64,000 nt of DNA from positions 744,001 to 808,000 of the forward strand of contig NZ_JBEPLU010000001.1 in assembly GCF_040545335.1 (NCBI RefSeq), read 5' to 3'. Both the position numbers and the translations under genes were made by a program. Position 1 is the first letter of the stretch; every line of letters begins with the position of its first letter. The notes below the pieces were generated by a model. The model made no database searches and was not told the origin of the DNA. It saw only the letters and a list, made by a program, of their open reading frames with translations. Shown here piece by piece: positions 50,693 through 58,707 of this stretch. This DNA is from Phenylobacterium koreense. GTDB lineage: Bacteria; Pseudomonadota; Alphaproteobacteria; Caulobacterales; Caulobacteraceae.

Positions 50693-53290
50693 ATGTATTT
50701 TGTTCGGTATGCGGCCGGTTGCGCCGCGCTTCTCTTCGCCACCACGGCCCTGACCGCGCCGGCCTTCGCCGCCGAAGCCGACGCTGGCGCCGTCGACGAA
50801 CTGGTCGTCACCGGCCAGCGCGAAGCCCAGCGCGCGGCCATCGCAGTCAAGCGCGAGGAGTTCGTCGTCGCCGACGTGGTTTCCGCCGACGACATCGGCA
50901 AGCTGCCCGACCACAACACCGCCGCCGCCTTGCGCCGCATCCCCGGCATCTCGGTCATGGAAGACCAGGGCGAGCCGCGCTTCCCGGTCATCCGCGGCCT
51001 GCGCTCGACCTACAACCGCACCACCATCGACGGCGCCCTGGTCGCCTCGGTCGACGAAAGCGGACGCACCGTGCCGATGGACATCGTCCCCTCGGTGATG
51101 GCCGGCCGCCTGGAAGTCATCAAGACCGTCACGCCGGAGAACGACGGCAACGCCATCGGCGGCGTCATCAACGTCACCACCCGCAGCGCCTTCGACGCCG
51201 CCCGCCCGTTCTTCAACGGCATGGCCTCCTATGGCATGTACGAGCGCAGCGGCGATGTCCGCAACGACAAGCCGTCCTATCGCCTGGCCTTCGCCACCGG
51301 CCGCACCTTCGGCGACCAGGACCAGTGGGGCGTGGTCGTCGGCGCCTCGCACGAACAGCTCGACTACGACATCCCGCAGGTCGAGTCCCAGGACCCGTCG
51401 GTGCGCGAATACACCGACGCGGGCGCGCCCGTGGCCTCCGGCGCGCCGATCGGCAACGGCATCCAGGTCCCGACCTACAACCGCCTGTTCTGGTACAACA
51501 ACACCAAGCAGCGCAGCGGCGTGAACGCCAAGATCGAGTACCGCCCCAGCGACACCTTCCGCTGGGAGGCCTCCGGCCTCTTCGCCCGCATGGAAGACGA
51601 CGAGGAACGGATCGAGTACCGCCTGGAGCCGCTCGGCAACGTCTCGGCCCAGACCCCGACCAGCGGCCACTTCGAGCGCGGCCGCGCCGTGGTCCAGCTC
51701 AACCAGCCGATCACCAAGCGCGAGATCGGCCTGGCCCGCACCGAGTTCGAGTGGGACTTCGCCCCGCAGTGGACCTTCTCCGGCGACCTCGTCTACTCGC
51801 AGGCCGCGCTGGAAGTCCCGAACCACTCGGTGGAGTTCCGCACCGTCGACGCCAACGCCGCCAACTACGCGTTCAACTACGACACCACCGAGCCGCTGTT
51901 CCCGATCTTCACGCCGGTGAACCAGGCGGCCGCCCGCGACCCCAACAACTTCACCAACCTGCAGCACCGCGACTCGCTGACCGAGACCGACGAGAAGACC
52001 GGCCAGGCGCGCTTCGACCTCGCCTTCGACGACGGCGCGGCGGACCGTAACCTCAAGGCCAAGTTCGGCGGCCTGCTGCGCTCGACCAAGCGCGAGTACG
52101 ACTCCACCCAGTTCACCTACAAGGCCGGGCCGGGCTTCAACTACACCCTGGCCGAGGTCGACAAGGCCGGCCCGAGCGAGCTGATCGCCGGCCGCTACCT
52201 GCTGACGCCGCGCATCGACGCCGACGTGGCCATGGACTTCTTCAACGCCAACCGCAGCCGTTTCGTCACCACCGTCGCCGCGCCGACCGGCGACTACGAG
52301 GTGAAGGAAGACGTCTATGCCGCCTACGCCCAGGCCAGCTACACCTGGGGCGACTTCACGCTGCTGGGGGGCCTTCGCTACGAGCGCACCGAGGTGGACT
52401 CCGACGCCATCCGCAGCGCCGACGGCGTGCTGACTCCGGTCAGCAACTCCGGCTCCTACGACAACTGGCTGCCCAGCCTGCACCTGCAGTGGAAGCCGAT
52501 GGAGAACCTGATCGTCCACGCGGCCTGGACCAACACCATCGGCCGGCCCGACTACGGCGACCTCGCGGCGACCGAATCGGTCAACTTCGACGGCAGCCAG
52601 GCCACCATCTCCCGGGGCAATCCGGGCCTGAAGGCCCGCGAGAGCGAAGGCTTCGACCTCTCGGTGGAATACTATCCGGCCGACGGCATGATCTCGCTGG
52701 CGGTGTTCACCAAGGACATCAAAAACGAGATCTTTGACCTCTCGTCCACCGAGACCCTCGACCTCGGCCGCGGCCCCGAAAGCATCATCGTCTCCACGCC
52801 GCGCAACGCCGAGTCGGCCAAGATCAATGGCGTCGAGTTCGCCGTGCAGCAGGCCTTCACCTTCCTGCCCGAGCCCTTCGACGGCTTCGGCTTCAACGGC
52901 AACATCACCTGGCTGGACACCGAGTTCACCTTCCTGACCTCGGCCGGCCCGCGGGTCACCGGCCTCTTCCAGCAGCCCGAGATCACCACCAACGAGTCGA
53001 TCTACTACCAGCGCGGGCCGTTCGAGGCCCGAGTCTCGCACAACTACATCGGCGGCCAGCTCGAGACGATCAACGACGCCAACCCGAACTCCGACCAGTA
53101 CTGGAAGGGCCGGCACCTGTTCGACGCCAGCCTGTCGTGGCGCTTCAACGATCACATCACCGTCTTCGCCGAGGGCCAGAACCTCTCCAACACCGGCCGC
53201 CAGGAAGTCACTGGCCCGGGTCGCCGCTACCTGCAGGAATGGGCCAACTACGGCCGCACCTACTGGATCGGCGCGGCCGTCAACTTCTAA
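50693..53290 (+). CDS. TonB-dependent receptor (Xanthomonas/Caulobacter type)
   Basis: An 865-residue outer-membrane receptor. A signal peptide (ending APAFA) is followed by a short stretch and ELVVTGQRE, then the plug domain (SADDIGKLPDHNTAAALRRI) and a 22-strand barrel ending with Phe (GAAVNF). The plug wording matches the TonB-Xan-Caul subfamily, which imports carbohydrates and other large nutrients. I start at ATG 50693 after GGGGA; in-frame ATGs at 50651 and 50687 are possible. The downstream gene, nine bases on, is likely its periplasmic partner. Confidence 0.92.
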   Translation: MYFVRYAAGCAALLFATTALTAPAFAAEADAGAVDELVVTGQREAQRAAIAVKREEFVVADVVSADDIGKLPDHNTAAALRRIPGISVMEDQGEPRFPVIRGLRSTYNRTTIDGALVASVDESGRTVPMDIVPSVMAGRLEVIKTVTPENDGNAIGGVINVTTRSAFDAARPFFNGMASYGMYERSGDVRNDKPSYRLAFATGRTFGDQDQWGVVVGASHEQLDYDIPQVESQDPSVREYTDAGAPVASGAPIGNGIQVPTYNRLFWYNNTKQRSGVNAKIEYRPSDTFRWEASGLFARMEDDEERIEYRLEPLGNVSAQTPTSGHFERGRAVVQLNQPITKREIGLARTEFEWDFAPQWTFSGDLVYSQAALEVPNHSVEFRTVDANAANYAFNYDTTEPLFPIFTPVNQAAARDPNNFTNLQHRDSLTETDEKTGQARFDLAFDDGAADRNLKAKFGGLLRSTKREYDSTQFTYKAGPGFNYTLAEVDKAGPSELIAGRYLLTPRIDADVAMDFFNANRSRFVTTVAAPTGDYEVKEDVYAAYAQASYTWGDFTLLGGLRYERTEVDSDAIRSADGVLTPVSNSGSYDNWLPSLHLQWKPMENLIVHAAWTNTIGRPDYGDLAATESVNFDGSQATISRGNPGLKARESEGFDLSVEYYPADGMISLAVFTKDIKNEIFDLSSTETLDLGRGPESIIVSTPRNAESAKINGVEFAVQQAFTFLPEPFDGFGFNGNITWLDTEFTFLTSAGPRVTGLFQQPEITTNESIYYQRGPFEARVSHNYIGGQLETINDANPNSDQYWKGRHLFDASLSWRFNDHITVFAEGQNLSNTGRQEVTGPGRRYLQEWANYGRTYWIGAAVNF

Positions 53291-53299
53291 GGGGCACGG

Positions 53300-54151
53300 A
53301 TGATGATGATGATCAGGTCATTGGTCCTGGCCGGGGCGCTCGCCGCCTCGGCCGCCTCGGCGCAGGAGGCCGCGCCTCCCGCCGCGGCGACCATTCCGCC
53401 CTCCCGCGACGCCGAGGTCGTCGGCCGCTTCCAGGCGCCCGAGGCCAGCCAAGGCGTCGCCGTCGATCGCGACCACGTCTATGCGGTCTCCAACTCGGTC
53501 ATCGCCAAGTACGACAAGAAGACCGGCGCCAAGGTGGCCGAATGGAAGGGCGACCGCGCCCGTTATCCGCACATCAACTCCTGCGCAGTGATCGGCAAGG
53601 AACTGGTCTGCGCCAGCTCCAACTTCCCCTCCACCCCCCACTCCAGCGCCGTGGAGTTCTTCAACCCGGCGACCATGACCCACCTGCGCACCGTGGCGCT
53701 TGGCCCGGGCCGCGGCTCGGTGACCTGGATCGACCGCAAGGACGGCGCCTGGTGGGTGACCTTCGCCAACTATGACGGCAAGGGCGGCGAGGCGCCTCGC
53801 GACCACCGCAGCACCGTCCTCGTCCGCTTCGACGACGAGTGGCGCCAGACTCAGAGCTGGAGCTTCCCGCCCTCAGTGCTCGAACGCTTCAAGCCCATGA
53901 GCTCCTCGGGCGGCGGCTGGGGGCCGGACGGCAAGCTCTACATCACCGGCCACGACCACCCCGAGCTCTACGTCCTGGCCCTGCCCACGCAGGGCGGCGC
54001 GGTGCTCGACCACCTAGACACGATCGGCGTCCCGATCCAGGGCCAGGCTATCGACTGGGACGAAAGCCAGCCCGGCGTTCTCTACGGGATCAGCCGTCCC
54101 AATCGCGAAGTCCTCGCCCTTCGCGTCCTGCCGGCGAAAGCCGCCCGCTGA
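53300..54151 (+). CDS. Periplasmic beta-propeller-like protein
   Basis: A 283-residue protein with a signal peptide (about 1-21) and a mature part of short beta-rich repeats (ASQGVAVDRDHVYAVSNSVIAKYD, GWGPDGKLYITGHDHPELYVL), resembling SMP-30/NHL-type propellers. Nine bases after the receptor stop, and followed by a strong terminator, so the two form a complete operon. It probably binds or processes the ligand of the receptor; no catalytic residues can be named. Confidence 0.7.
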   Translation: MMMMIRSLVLAGALAASAASAQEAAPPAAATIPPSRDAEVVGRFQAPEASQGVAVDRDHVYAVSNSVIAKYDKKTGAKVAEWKGDRARYPHINSCAVIGKELVCASSNFPSTPHSSAVEFFNPATMTHLRTVALGPGRGSVTWIDRKDGAWWVTFANYDGKGGEAPRDHRSTVLVRFDDEWRQTQSWSFPPSVLERFKPMSSSGGGWGPDGKLYITGHDHPELYVLALPTQGGAVLDHLDTIGVPIQGQAIDWDESQPGVLYGISRPNREVLALRVLPAKAAR

Positions 54152-54158
54152 TCTTGCA

Positions 54159-54196
54159 GAAGCCTCCGCCGGCCCTCCCAGCGGAGGCTTCTTTCC
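54159..54196 (+). terminator. Rho-independent terminator after the TonB receptor operon
   Basis: Perfect 11-bp stem GAAGCCTCCGC (54159-54169) / GCGGAGGCTTC (54181-54191) followed by TTTCCTTCC, seven bases after the propeller-gene stop. Confidence 0.85.
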
Positions 54197-54220
54197 TTCC
54201 GTGAGCCTGCCAAGCCCAGA

Positions 54221-54493
54221 TCAGTAGCCGGCCGGCGCAGCCGGATTCGGCGGGGTCGTCGCCGTCGCGGGCGGCGCCGTGCTCTCGGTATCCAGCCGCG
54301 TGCCTGCGGTTTCCTGACCGCGGCTCAGGACCGCCACCGCCAGGATGATCAGGGCGGCGATCACCAGCCACATCACGGCCAGGCGTCCGGCCGGCCTGGA
54401 ATTGAGGCTGGGGCCGCGGCCGGTGGCGCGGCCGTCGTCGACCCCGGGAGCGGAATCGGCGGCGTTGGTGTGGGTGCGCCTTGGATTGACCAT
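54221..54493 (-). CDS. Single-helix membrane protein, 90 residues
   Basis: A hydrophilic N-terminal half (about 35 residues), one transmembrane helix (RLAVMWLVIAALIILAVAVL), and a Thr/Pro/Ala-rich tail. AGGAGG precedes the ATG closely. No family recognised. Convergent with the receptor operon, sharing the terminator region. Confidence 0.65.
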   Translation of the reverse strand: MVNPRRTHTNAADSAPGVDDGRATGRGPSLNSRPAGRLAVMWLVIAALIILAVAVLSRGQETAGTRLDTESTAPPATATTPPNPAAPAGY

Positions 54494-54619
54494 GAGGAAC
54501 CTCCTCGAACTGACAGGAGGCGAACCGCCCGCAGCGGGGGAAGTTCCGGCGCCGCGCCTTCGCGCCGGGCTCGAGGCGTCCTATACCGCTGTCAGAGATT
54601 CCCGCGCCCAGGATCGCCC

Positions 54620-54946
54620 ATGCAGTTCTTCGTGCCCAACACCACCAGCCCCCGGCAGGCCGAGGAGGTCTACGCCTCGGTGCGTCGTTTCCTGGCGGAC
54701 AACGGCTGGCCGACCGCCGACGAGCGCTACGAGAGCCTCTCCTTCCAGCACGACGGCAAGACCTACGTGCTGAACGTGGGCCAGCGCCACTACGAGCTGC
54801 CCGAACCGGTGATGCTGATCCTGCGGGCCGAGGGCGCGCAGAACTACTATGTCTGCACGCCCAACCGCGGAACCGTCCGCGGCGCGCCCTATCTCATCGG
54901 CGACGAGGCGCAGGCCAAGATCGCCGTGGCCTTCTCCGCGGCCTAG
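54620..54946 (+). CDS. Conserved hypothetical, 108 residues
   Basis: A soluble 108-residue protein with a compact alpha/beta look (RQAEEVYASVRRFLADNGWP, KTYVLNVGQRHYEL, YYVCTPNRGTVRGAPYLIG). An AGGAT lies before the ATG at 54620; the longer open frame upstream crosses the start region of the divergent gene and is rejected. The stop overlaps the stop of the convergent PEPxxWA gene. Function unknown. Confidence 0.7.
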   Translation: MQFFVPNTTSPRQAEEVYASVRRFLADNGWPTADERYESLSFQHDGKTYVLNVGQRHYELPEPVMLILRAEGAQNYYVCTPNRGTVRGAPYLIGDEAQAKIAVAFSAA

Positions 54947-55608
54947 CCGGCGGCGGGGACGGCCTTGGACCGCCGGCGGATCGCCGTCCCGGCCAGGGCG
55001 AAGCCGCTCATCAGCAGCGCCCAGCTCGCGGGCTCGGGAACCGGCGAGGTGATCGGCCCCGGCGGCGGCGCAGCGACGACCGCCAGGTTGTCGAACTCGA
55101 ACGAGTCCCCCGACGAGCCGAACACCACCGAATTCACGACCTTGTCGAAGGCGTAGGTCATGTAGCGGCCGATGGACTGGTCGCCGTTGAAGGCGCCGGC
55201 CGCCAACTGGATCCCGTTCAGGCTCTCGGAGGTTCCGTCCAGGTAGTTGAAGCGGATGGAGTTGTAGCTGTCGGGCGATCCCATGAAGACGCTCAAGGAC
55301 ATGATGCCGGGCGTCGTCAGGGTCATGGTCCCGCCGCCCCGCACGGCGGCGTAGGAGCCGGTGGCGCCCGGCGGCGGTGCGGCCGTCGAGGTCGTGCCGG
55401 CGGCCACGCTGCGCAGGCCCGAGCCCGCCGAGAACGCGACCGAGTAGTCGGCGTCCTGCACGTCGTCGAAATTCCAGACCAGCGTCTTGCCGGCGAGCGG
55501 GCCCGCATCGGCGGAGCTGAACGAAACGATGACTGCGCCCTCAGCAGCCTCCGCGCCGCAGAACAACATGGCGGTGGCCAGAACCGCCGCGCTCGTTGCG
55601 TGCTTCAT
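54943..55608 (-). CDS. PEPxxWA-CTERM sorting-domain protein
   Basis: A 221-residue exported protein with a signal peptide and the C-terminal sorting signal VPEPASWALLMSGFALAG followed by a basic tail (IRRRSK). The PEPxxWA signal is handled by an exosortase-type system linked with exopolysaccharide in alphaproteobacteria. The central domain is beta-rich with an FDNL motif near its end, as in many PEP-CTERM adhesins or matrix proteins. No exosortase gene is in this window. Confidence 0.9.
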   Translation of the reverse strand: MKHATSAAVLATAMLFCGAEAAEGAVIVSFSSADAGPLAGKTLVWNFDDVQDADYSVAFSAGSGLRSVAAGTTSTAAPPPGATGSYAAVRGGGTMTLTTPGIMSLSVFMGSPDSYNSIRFNYLDGTSESLNGIQLAAGAFNGDQSIGRYMTYAFDKVVNSVVFGSSGDSFEFDNLAVVAAPPPGPITSPVPEPASWALLMSGFALAGTAIRRRSKAVPAAG

Positions 55609-55750
55609 GAACTCCTCCTGCTTCCCGACGCCCGAGCCGAGACGGGGCGCCCACTTGTTCTCGTTGGTACGCGAACTCCCCAGCCCTCACCCCATCGGCG
55701 CGCAGGCAGGACGACGGACAGGCCCCAGCCGCCTGACCGCCAACACACCA

Positions 55751-55765
55751 TTAACTCGCCGTTAA
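55751..55765. promoter_or_regulatory. Candidate CtrA box
   Basis: TTAA (55751-55754), seven bases, TTAA (55762-55765) matches the spacing of the Caulobacter CtrA site TTAA-N7-TTAAC, but with a G rather than C at the end. It lies 143 bp upstream of the PEPxxWA-protein start. One eye-found match; could be chance. The rest of this 213-bp gap shows nothing clear. Confidence 0.35.
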
Positions 55766-55821
55766 GAATAATCGTTCCCCAACTCGCCTATTGAGGGAAA
55801 TTGTGCAGAAGCAGCGTCCCC

Positions 55822-56463
55822 TCACCCCCTCCAAGGCGAGTTGCGGATCACCTGGCAGAAGTTCCCGCGGTGGAAGTGCGGTTCCTTGTCGGCAAGGACA
55901 TCGGCGTTGACGTTGCCGAAGGTCGTTTCCGGCCTGTGGCTGTTGCCGTCGTAGAAGGCCTGGATGATGTCTTCCTTGAACGTCGGCGTGCGCGGGAATC
56001 CCGCAACGACGGCGGCCCGCTCGGCGTCGGAATAGCCCGAATAGGCAAGGCCCAGCACGTCCATCTCGACGCCCGCGGTCACCAGCGCCACCACCGGATG
56101 CATGTGGACGGGCACCCCCGGCGTGGTGTGCAACGCGATCGCCGTCCAGACGGTGTAGGCGTCGGCCTCCGACACGCCGTGGCTGCGCAGGAAGTCCCGC
56201 GCGGCGTGGGCGCCGTCCACCTCGAACCGTTCGCCATGACTCGAATGGCTCGGCATCAGCCCGACGTCGTGGAACATCGCGCCGGCATAGAGCAGTTCCG
56301 GATCGAAGCTCAGCCCGCGGCGCACCCCTACCAGCGCGCCGAACTGGAACACGCGGCTGGAGTGGTTGAACAGCAGCTCGGTTTCGGTATCGCGGATGAA
56401 CTCGGTGATCGCACGCGCGAGCTTGCTGTCGGGGATCGCCGCGGCGGGATGGATCGTCGGCAC
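55822..56463 (-). CDS. HD-domain hydrolase
   Basis: A 213-residue HD-superfamily protein. Metal-site residues are visible in NHSSRVF, MFHDVGLM (the HD pair) and later HMHP. It resembles cyanamide-hydratase/phosphohydrolase-like HD proteins. I use the GTG at 56463, which follows a strong AGGAGG at proper distance. It is divergent from the GlxA-type regulator, which may control it. Substrate unknown. Confidence 0.85.
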   Translation of the reverse strand: MPTIHPAAAIPDSKLARAITEFIRDTETELLFNHSSRVFQFGALVGVRRGLSFDPELLYAGAMFHDVGLMPSHSSHGERFEVDGAHAARDFLRSHGVSEADAYTVWTAIALHTTPGVPVHMHPVVALVTAGVEMDVLGLAYSGYSDAERAAVVAGFPRTPTFKEDIIQAFYDGNSHRPETTFGNVNADVLADKEPHFHRGNFCQVIRNSPWRG

Positions 56464-56573
56464 GGTAGGCCTCCTTGAATGACGAGGAGGCGATCGTATC
56501 GCCGGATGGCGTGGCGCTTTCCGGCGCATTCCTGCTAATCCTGCCAAACCACCTCGAAAATGGCCGCAGATCC

Positions 56574-57533
56574 ATGAGAACACGCCGCATCGGGATATTC
56601 GCCGTCCAGGGCGTCCAACTGCTGGACGTGTCCGGACCGGCCGACGTCTTCGCCGAGGCGAACATCCAGGCCGGTCGGCCCGCGTATGAAATCCTCGTCC
56701 TCGGCGCAGCCCCCGGCATGGTTCGCGCCTCTTCAGGCATGCGCCTCGCCGTAGACGGCGTCCTGGGCAGGGACCACCCCAGCCTGGACACCTTGCTGGT
56801 CGCCGGGGCCCCGCACCTTCATCTCCTGCCGCGCGACGAGCAGTTGTTCCAGCGGTTGCGAGAGGCCGCCGGTCAGGCAAGGCGCTACGGCTCGGTCTGC
56901 ACCGGCGCCTTCCTGCTGGCCGAGGCCGGGCTGTTGTCGGGGCGGCGCGTCACGACCCACTGGGCGCTGGCGGGCCGGTTGGCCGAGGCCTTTCCCGACC
57001 TGATCCTGGACGCCAACGCCATTCATGTCCGCGACGGGAAGGTGCGCACGGCCGCCGGCGTCACCGCTGGTCTCGACCTGGCGCTGGCCCTGGTGGAGGA
57101 GGATCTCGGCCCGGAACTCGCGCGCGACGTCGCCAGCCAGCTCGTCATGTACTTCCGCAGGCCGGGCGGCCAGCTTCAATATAGCCGCGGACGGCAGGCC
57201 AGGCCCGCCGGGCGCTCCGCCCTGCAGCAGGTCCAGCGGTGGGTCGCCGCCCACCCGGGCGACGACCACAGCATCGCCGAACTGGCCGCCCGCGCCGGCA
57301 TGAGCCCACGCCACTTCGCCCGCCTGTTCCGTGATGAGGTCGGAGACACCCCGTCCGCCTGGGTCGAGGGCGTCAGGATCGATGCGGCCCGCGGCCTGCT
57401 CGAACAGGGACAGCCGCCGAAACTGGCTGGAGCCCGATGCGGCTTCGCCAGCGTCGAGACCTTCCGCCGGGCCTTCGAGCGCCGCGTCGGGGTGTCCCCG
57501 GCCGCATACCGCCGCCAGCACGCGGCCGGCTAG
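56574..57533 (+). CDS. GlxA-type AraC-family regulator (DJ-1/PfpI domain)
   Basis: A 319-residue regulator: an N-terminal DJ-1/PfpI domain (about 1-180; VQLLDVSGPADVFAEA, YGSVCTGAFLLAEAGL with the nucleophile-elbow Cys) and a C-terminal AraC helix-turn-helix pair (SIAELAARAGMSPRHFARLF, CGFASVETFRRAF). Such proteins sense small amides or other metabolites. The divergent HD-domain gene is its likeliest target. Starts upstream of 56574 would leave no promoter space. Confidence 0.9.
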   Translation: MRTRRIGIFAVQGVQLLDVSGPADVFAEANIQAGRPAYEILVLGAAPGMVRASSGMRLAVDGVLGRDHPSLDTLLVAGAPHLHLLPRDEQLFQRLREAAGQARRYGSVCTGAFLLAEAGLLSGRRVTTHWALAGRLAEAFPDLILDANAIHVRDGKVRTAAGVTAGLDLALALVEEDLGPELARDVASQLVMYFRRPGGQLQYSRGRQARPAGRSALQQVQRWVAAHPGDDHSIAELAARAGMSPRHFARLFRDEVGDTPSAWVEGVRIDAARGLLEQGQPPKLAGARCGFASVETFRRAFERRVGVSPAAYRRQHAAG

Positions 57534-57551
57534 CTTCGGCGTCAGCGCCCT

Positions 57552-58112
57552 CTACGCCTCCAGCTCGATGTCCCAGTACAGGTAGTCGAGCCAGCTCTTG
57601 TGCAGGTGGTGCGGGGGGAACTTGCGGCCGCGCTCCTGCAGCTCGAAGGCCGTGGGCCGGGAGGGCGCCAGGAAGGGGTGCATGTGAGCTTCGGCCGGAG
57701 TGCGTCCGCCCTTCATCAGGTTGCAGCGGGCGCAGGCGGTGACGATGTTTTCCCAGGTCGTGCGCCCTCCCCGCGAGCGCGGCACCACATGGTCGAACGT
57801 CAGGTCGTCCGGCGCCGAGCAATACTGGCAGAGGAAGGAATCCCGCAGGAACAGATTGAAGCGGGTGAAGGCCGGCGGCCGGTCCTGCGGCACGTAGTGC
57901 TTGAGCGAAACCACGCTCGGCAGGCGCATCGTGAAGGAGGGGGAGTGGACTTCCTGGTCGTAGGTCGAAACCACATCCACACGGTCCAGGAACACCGCCT
58001 TGATCACCTCCTGCCATGGCCAGAGGGACAGCGGATAATAGCTGAGCGGCCGGAAGTCGGCGTTCAGCACGAGACAAGGCCAGCCGGACGGCGGGTGGTT
58101 AAGCACCTGCAT
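57552..58112 (-). CDS. HNH endonuclease family protein
   Basis: A 186-residue HNH protein of the widespread cytosolic type. FLCQYCSAPDDLTFDHVVPRSRGG holds the first zinc Cys pair and the DH of the active site, and NIVTACARCNLMKGGRTP holds the Asn/His-equivalent and the second Cys pair. No restriction or phage genes nearby. Physiological role of this family is unsettled. Confidence 0.9.
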   Translation of the reverse strand: MQVLNHPPSGWPCLVLNADFRPLSYYPLSLWPWQEVIKAVFLDRVDVVSTYDQEVHSPSFTMRLPSVVSLKHYVPQDRPPAFTRFNLFLRDSFLCQYCSAPDDLTFDHVVPRSRGGRTTWENIVTACARCNLMKGGRTPAEAHMHPFLAPSRPTAFELQERGRKFPPHHLHKSWLDYLYWDIELEA

Positions 58113-58280
58113 GGCCGGACCCTTCCGGAAGCCCTTCGGCTTCTATGTCGTACGCGTAGAGACTGAAGACAGGCCCCCTTTCGCGATCCGAGCGTTCCGG
58201 CGAATCGCCGCTGGCGGCGGGTTCCCGAAACTCCGGAAATTATAAGCGAGATTTCAAGACAGGACTATGAAATGCGCTCG

Positions 58281-58318
58281 CGGCTTCGTCCCGGCGGGGC
58301 TGACGCGGGACGAAGCCG
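58281..58318 (-). terminator. Hairpin terminator of tiny gene 1
   Basis: A perfect 13-bp stem CGGCTTCGTCCCG (58281-58293) / CGGGACGAAGCCG (58306-58318), starting 12 bases after the stop of the 35-residue gene. On the minus strand it is followed by GCGAGCGCATTTC, a weak T-run. Confidence 0.65.
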
Positions 58319-58330
58319 CCTGCTGGGCCA

Positions 58331-58438
58331 TCAGACGCCGACCGCAGCGGTCGCGCCGGCCAGGCTCAGGCTGATGAGAACGAAGGCAACGCTGACGGTG
58401 GTGTCGAAGATGCGGCCGAGATTGGTCAGAACGGTCAT
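58331..58438 (-). CDS. Tiny one-helix membrane protein 1, 35 residues
   Basis: A 35-codon gene. The product starts MTVLTNLGRIFDTTV and is a single hydrophobic helix (SVAFVLISLSLAGATAAVGV). A GGGAG lies nine bases before the ATG. A 13-bp hairpin follows, and TATCTA (58509-58504) upstream is a plausible -10. It is paralogous to the 37-residue gene at 60272-60385: in an ungapped alignment of 27 residues from R-[IL]-F-D to the end, 12 are identical. The conserved R-[IL]-F-D lies just before the helix. Not recognised as a known family. Confidence 0.7.
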   Translation of the reverse strand: MTVLTNLGRIFDTTVSVAFVLISLSLAGATAAVGV

Positions 58439-58503
58439 CGGGAAACTCCCTTGCTTCTGCTTGAGGCCCTCCGGCGGCTGGCCTCGTCCATCTGGACGAT
58501 GTT

Positions 58504-58532
58504 TAGATAGGCCTGAATCTGAGCGATGTACA
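58504..58532 (-). promoter_or_regulatory. Promoter/operator-like element of tiny gene 1
   Basis: On the minus strand TGTACA (58532-58527), 17 bp, TATCTA (58509-58504). The plus-strand words AGATAG, CCT, ATCTGA occur here in the same order and spacing (within two bases) as at 60450-60466 upstream of tiny gene 2, at about the same distance (71 versus 69 bp) from the ATG. The similarity was found by eye. Confidence 0.5.
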
Positions 58533-58707
58533 GATTAATTTTACAACGTAAGTTATTCGGAAATGCATGCCCCTGTTCCCTGGCCTGGCTCCAGCGCCGG
58601 CGCCCGCGCGGCCTTGGGCCTGAGGAGCGGCCGAAACGCTCGCCCGCCAATTGGGTTGTATAGGGCGCCGTGACTCGCGCGACGTGTGTTCAGGCCGGAG
58701 CGATCGC

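Noticed and set aside
50660..53155. An 831-codon open frame antisense to the TonB receptor
   Set aside because: No motifs, extreme Val/Gly/Asp/Arg bias, and the receptor frame is unambiguous.
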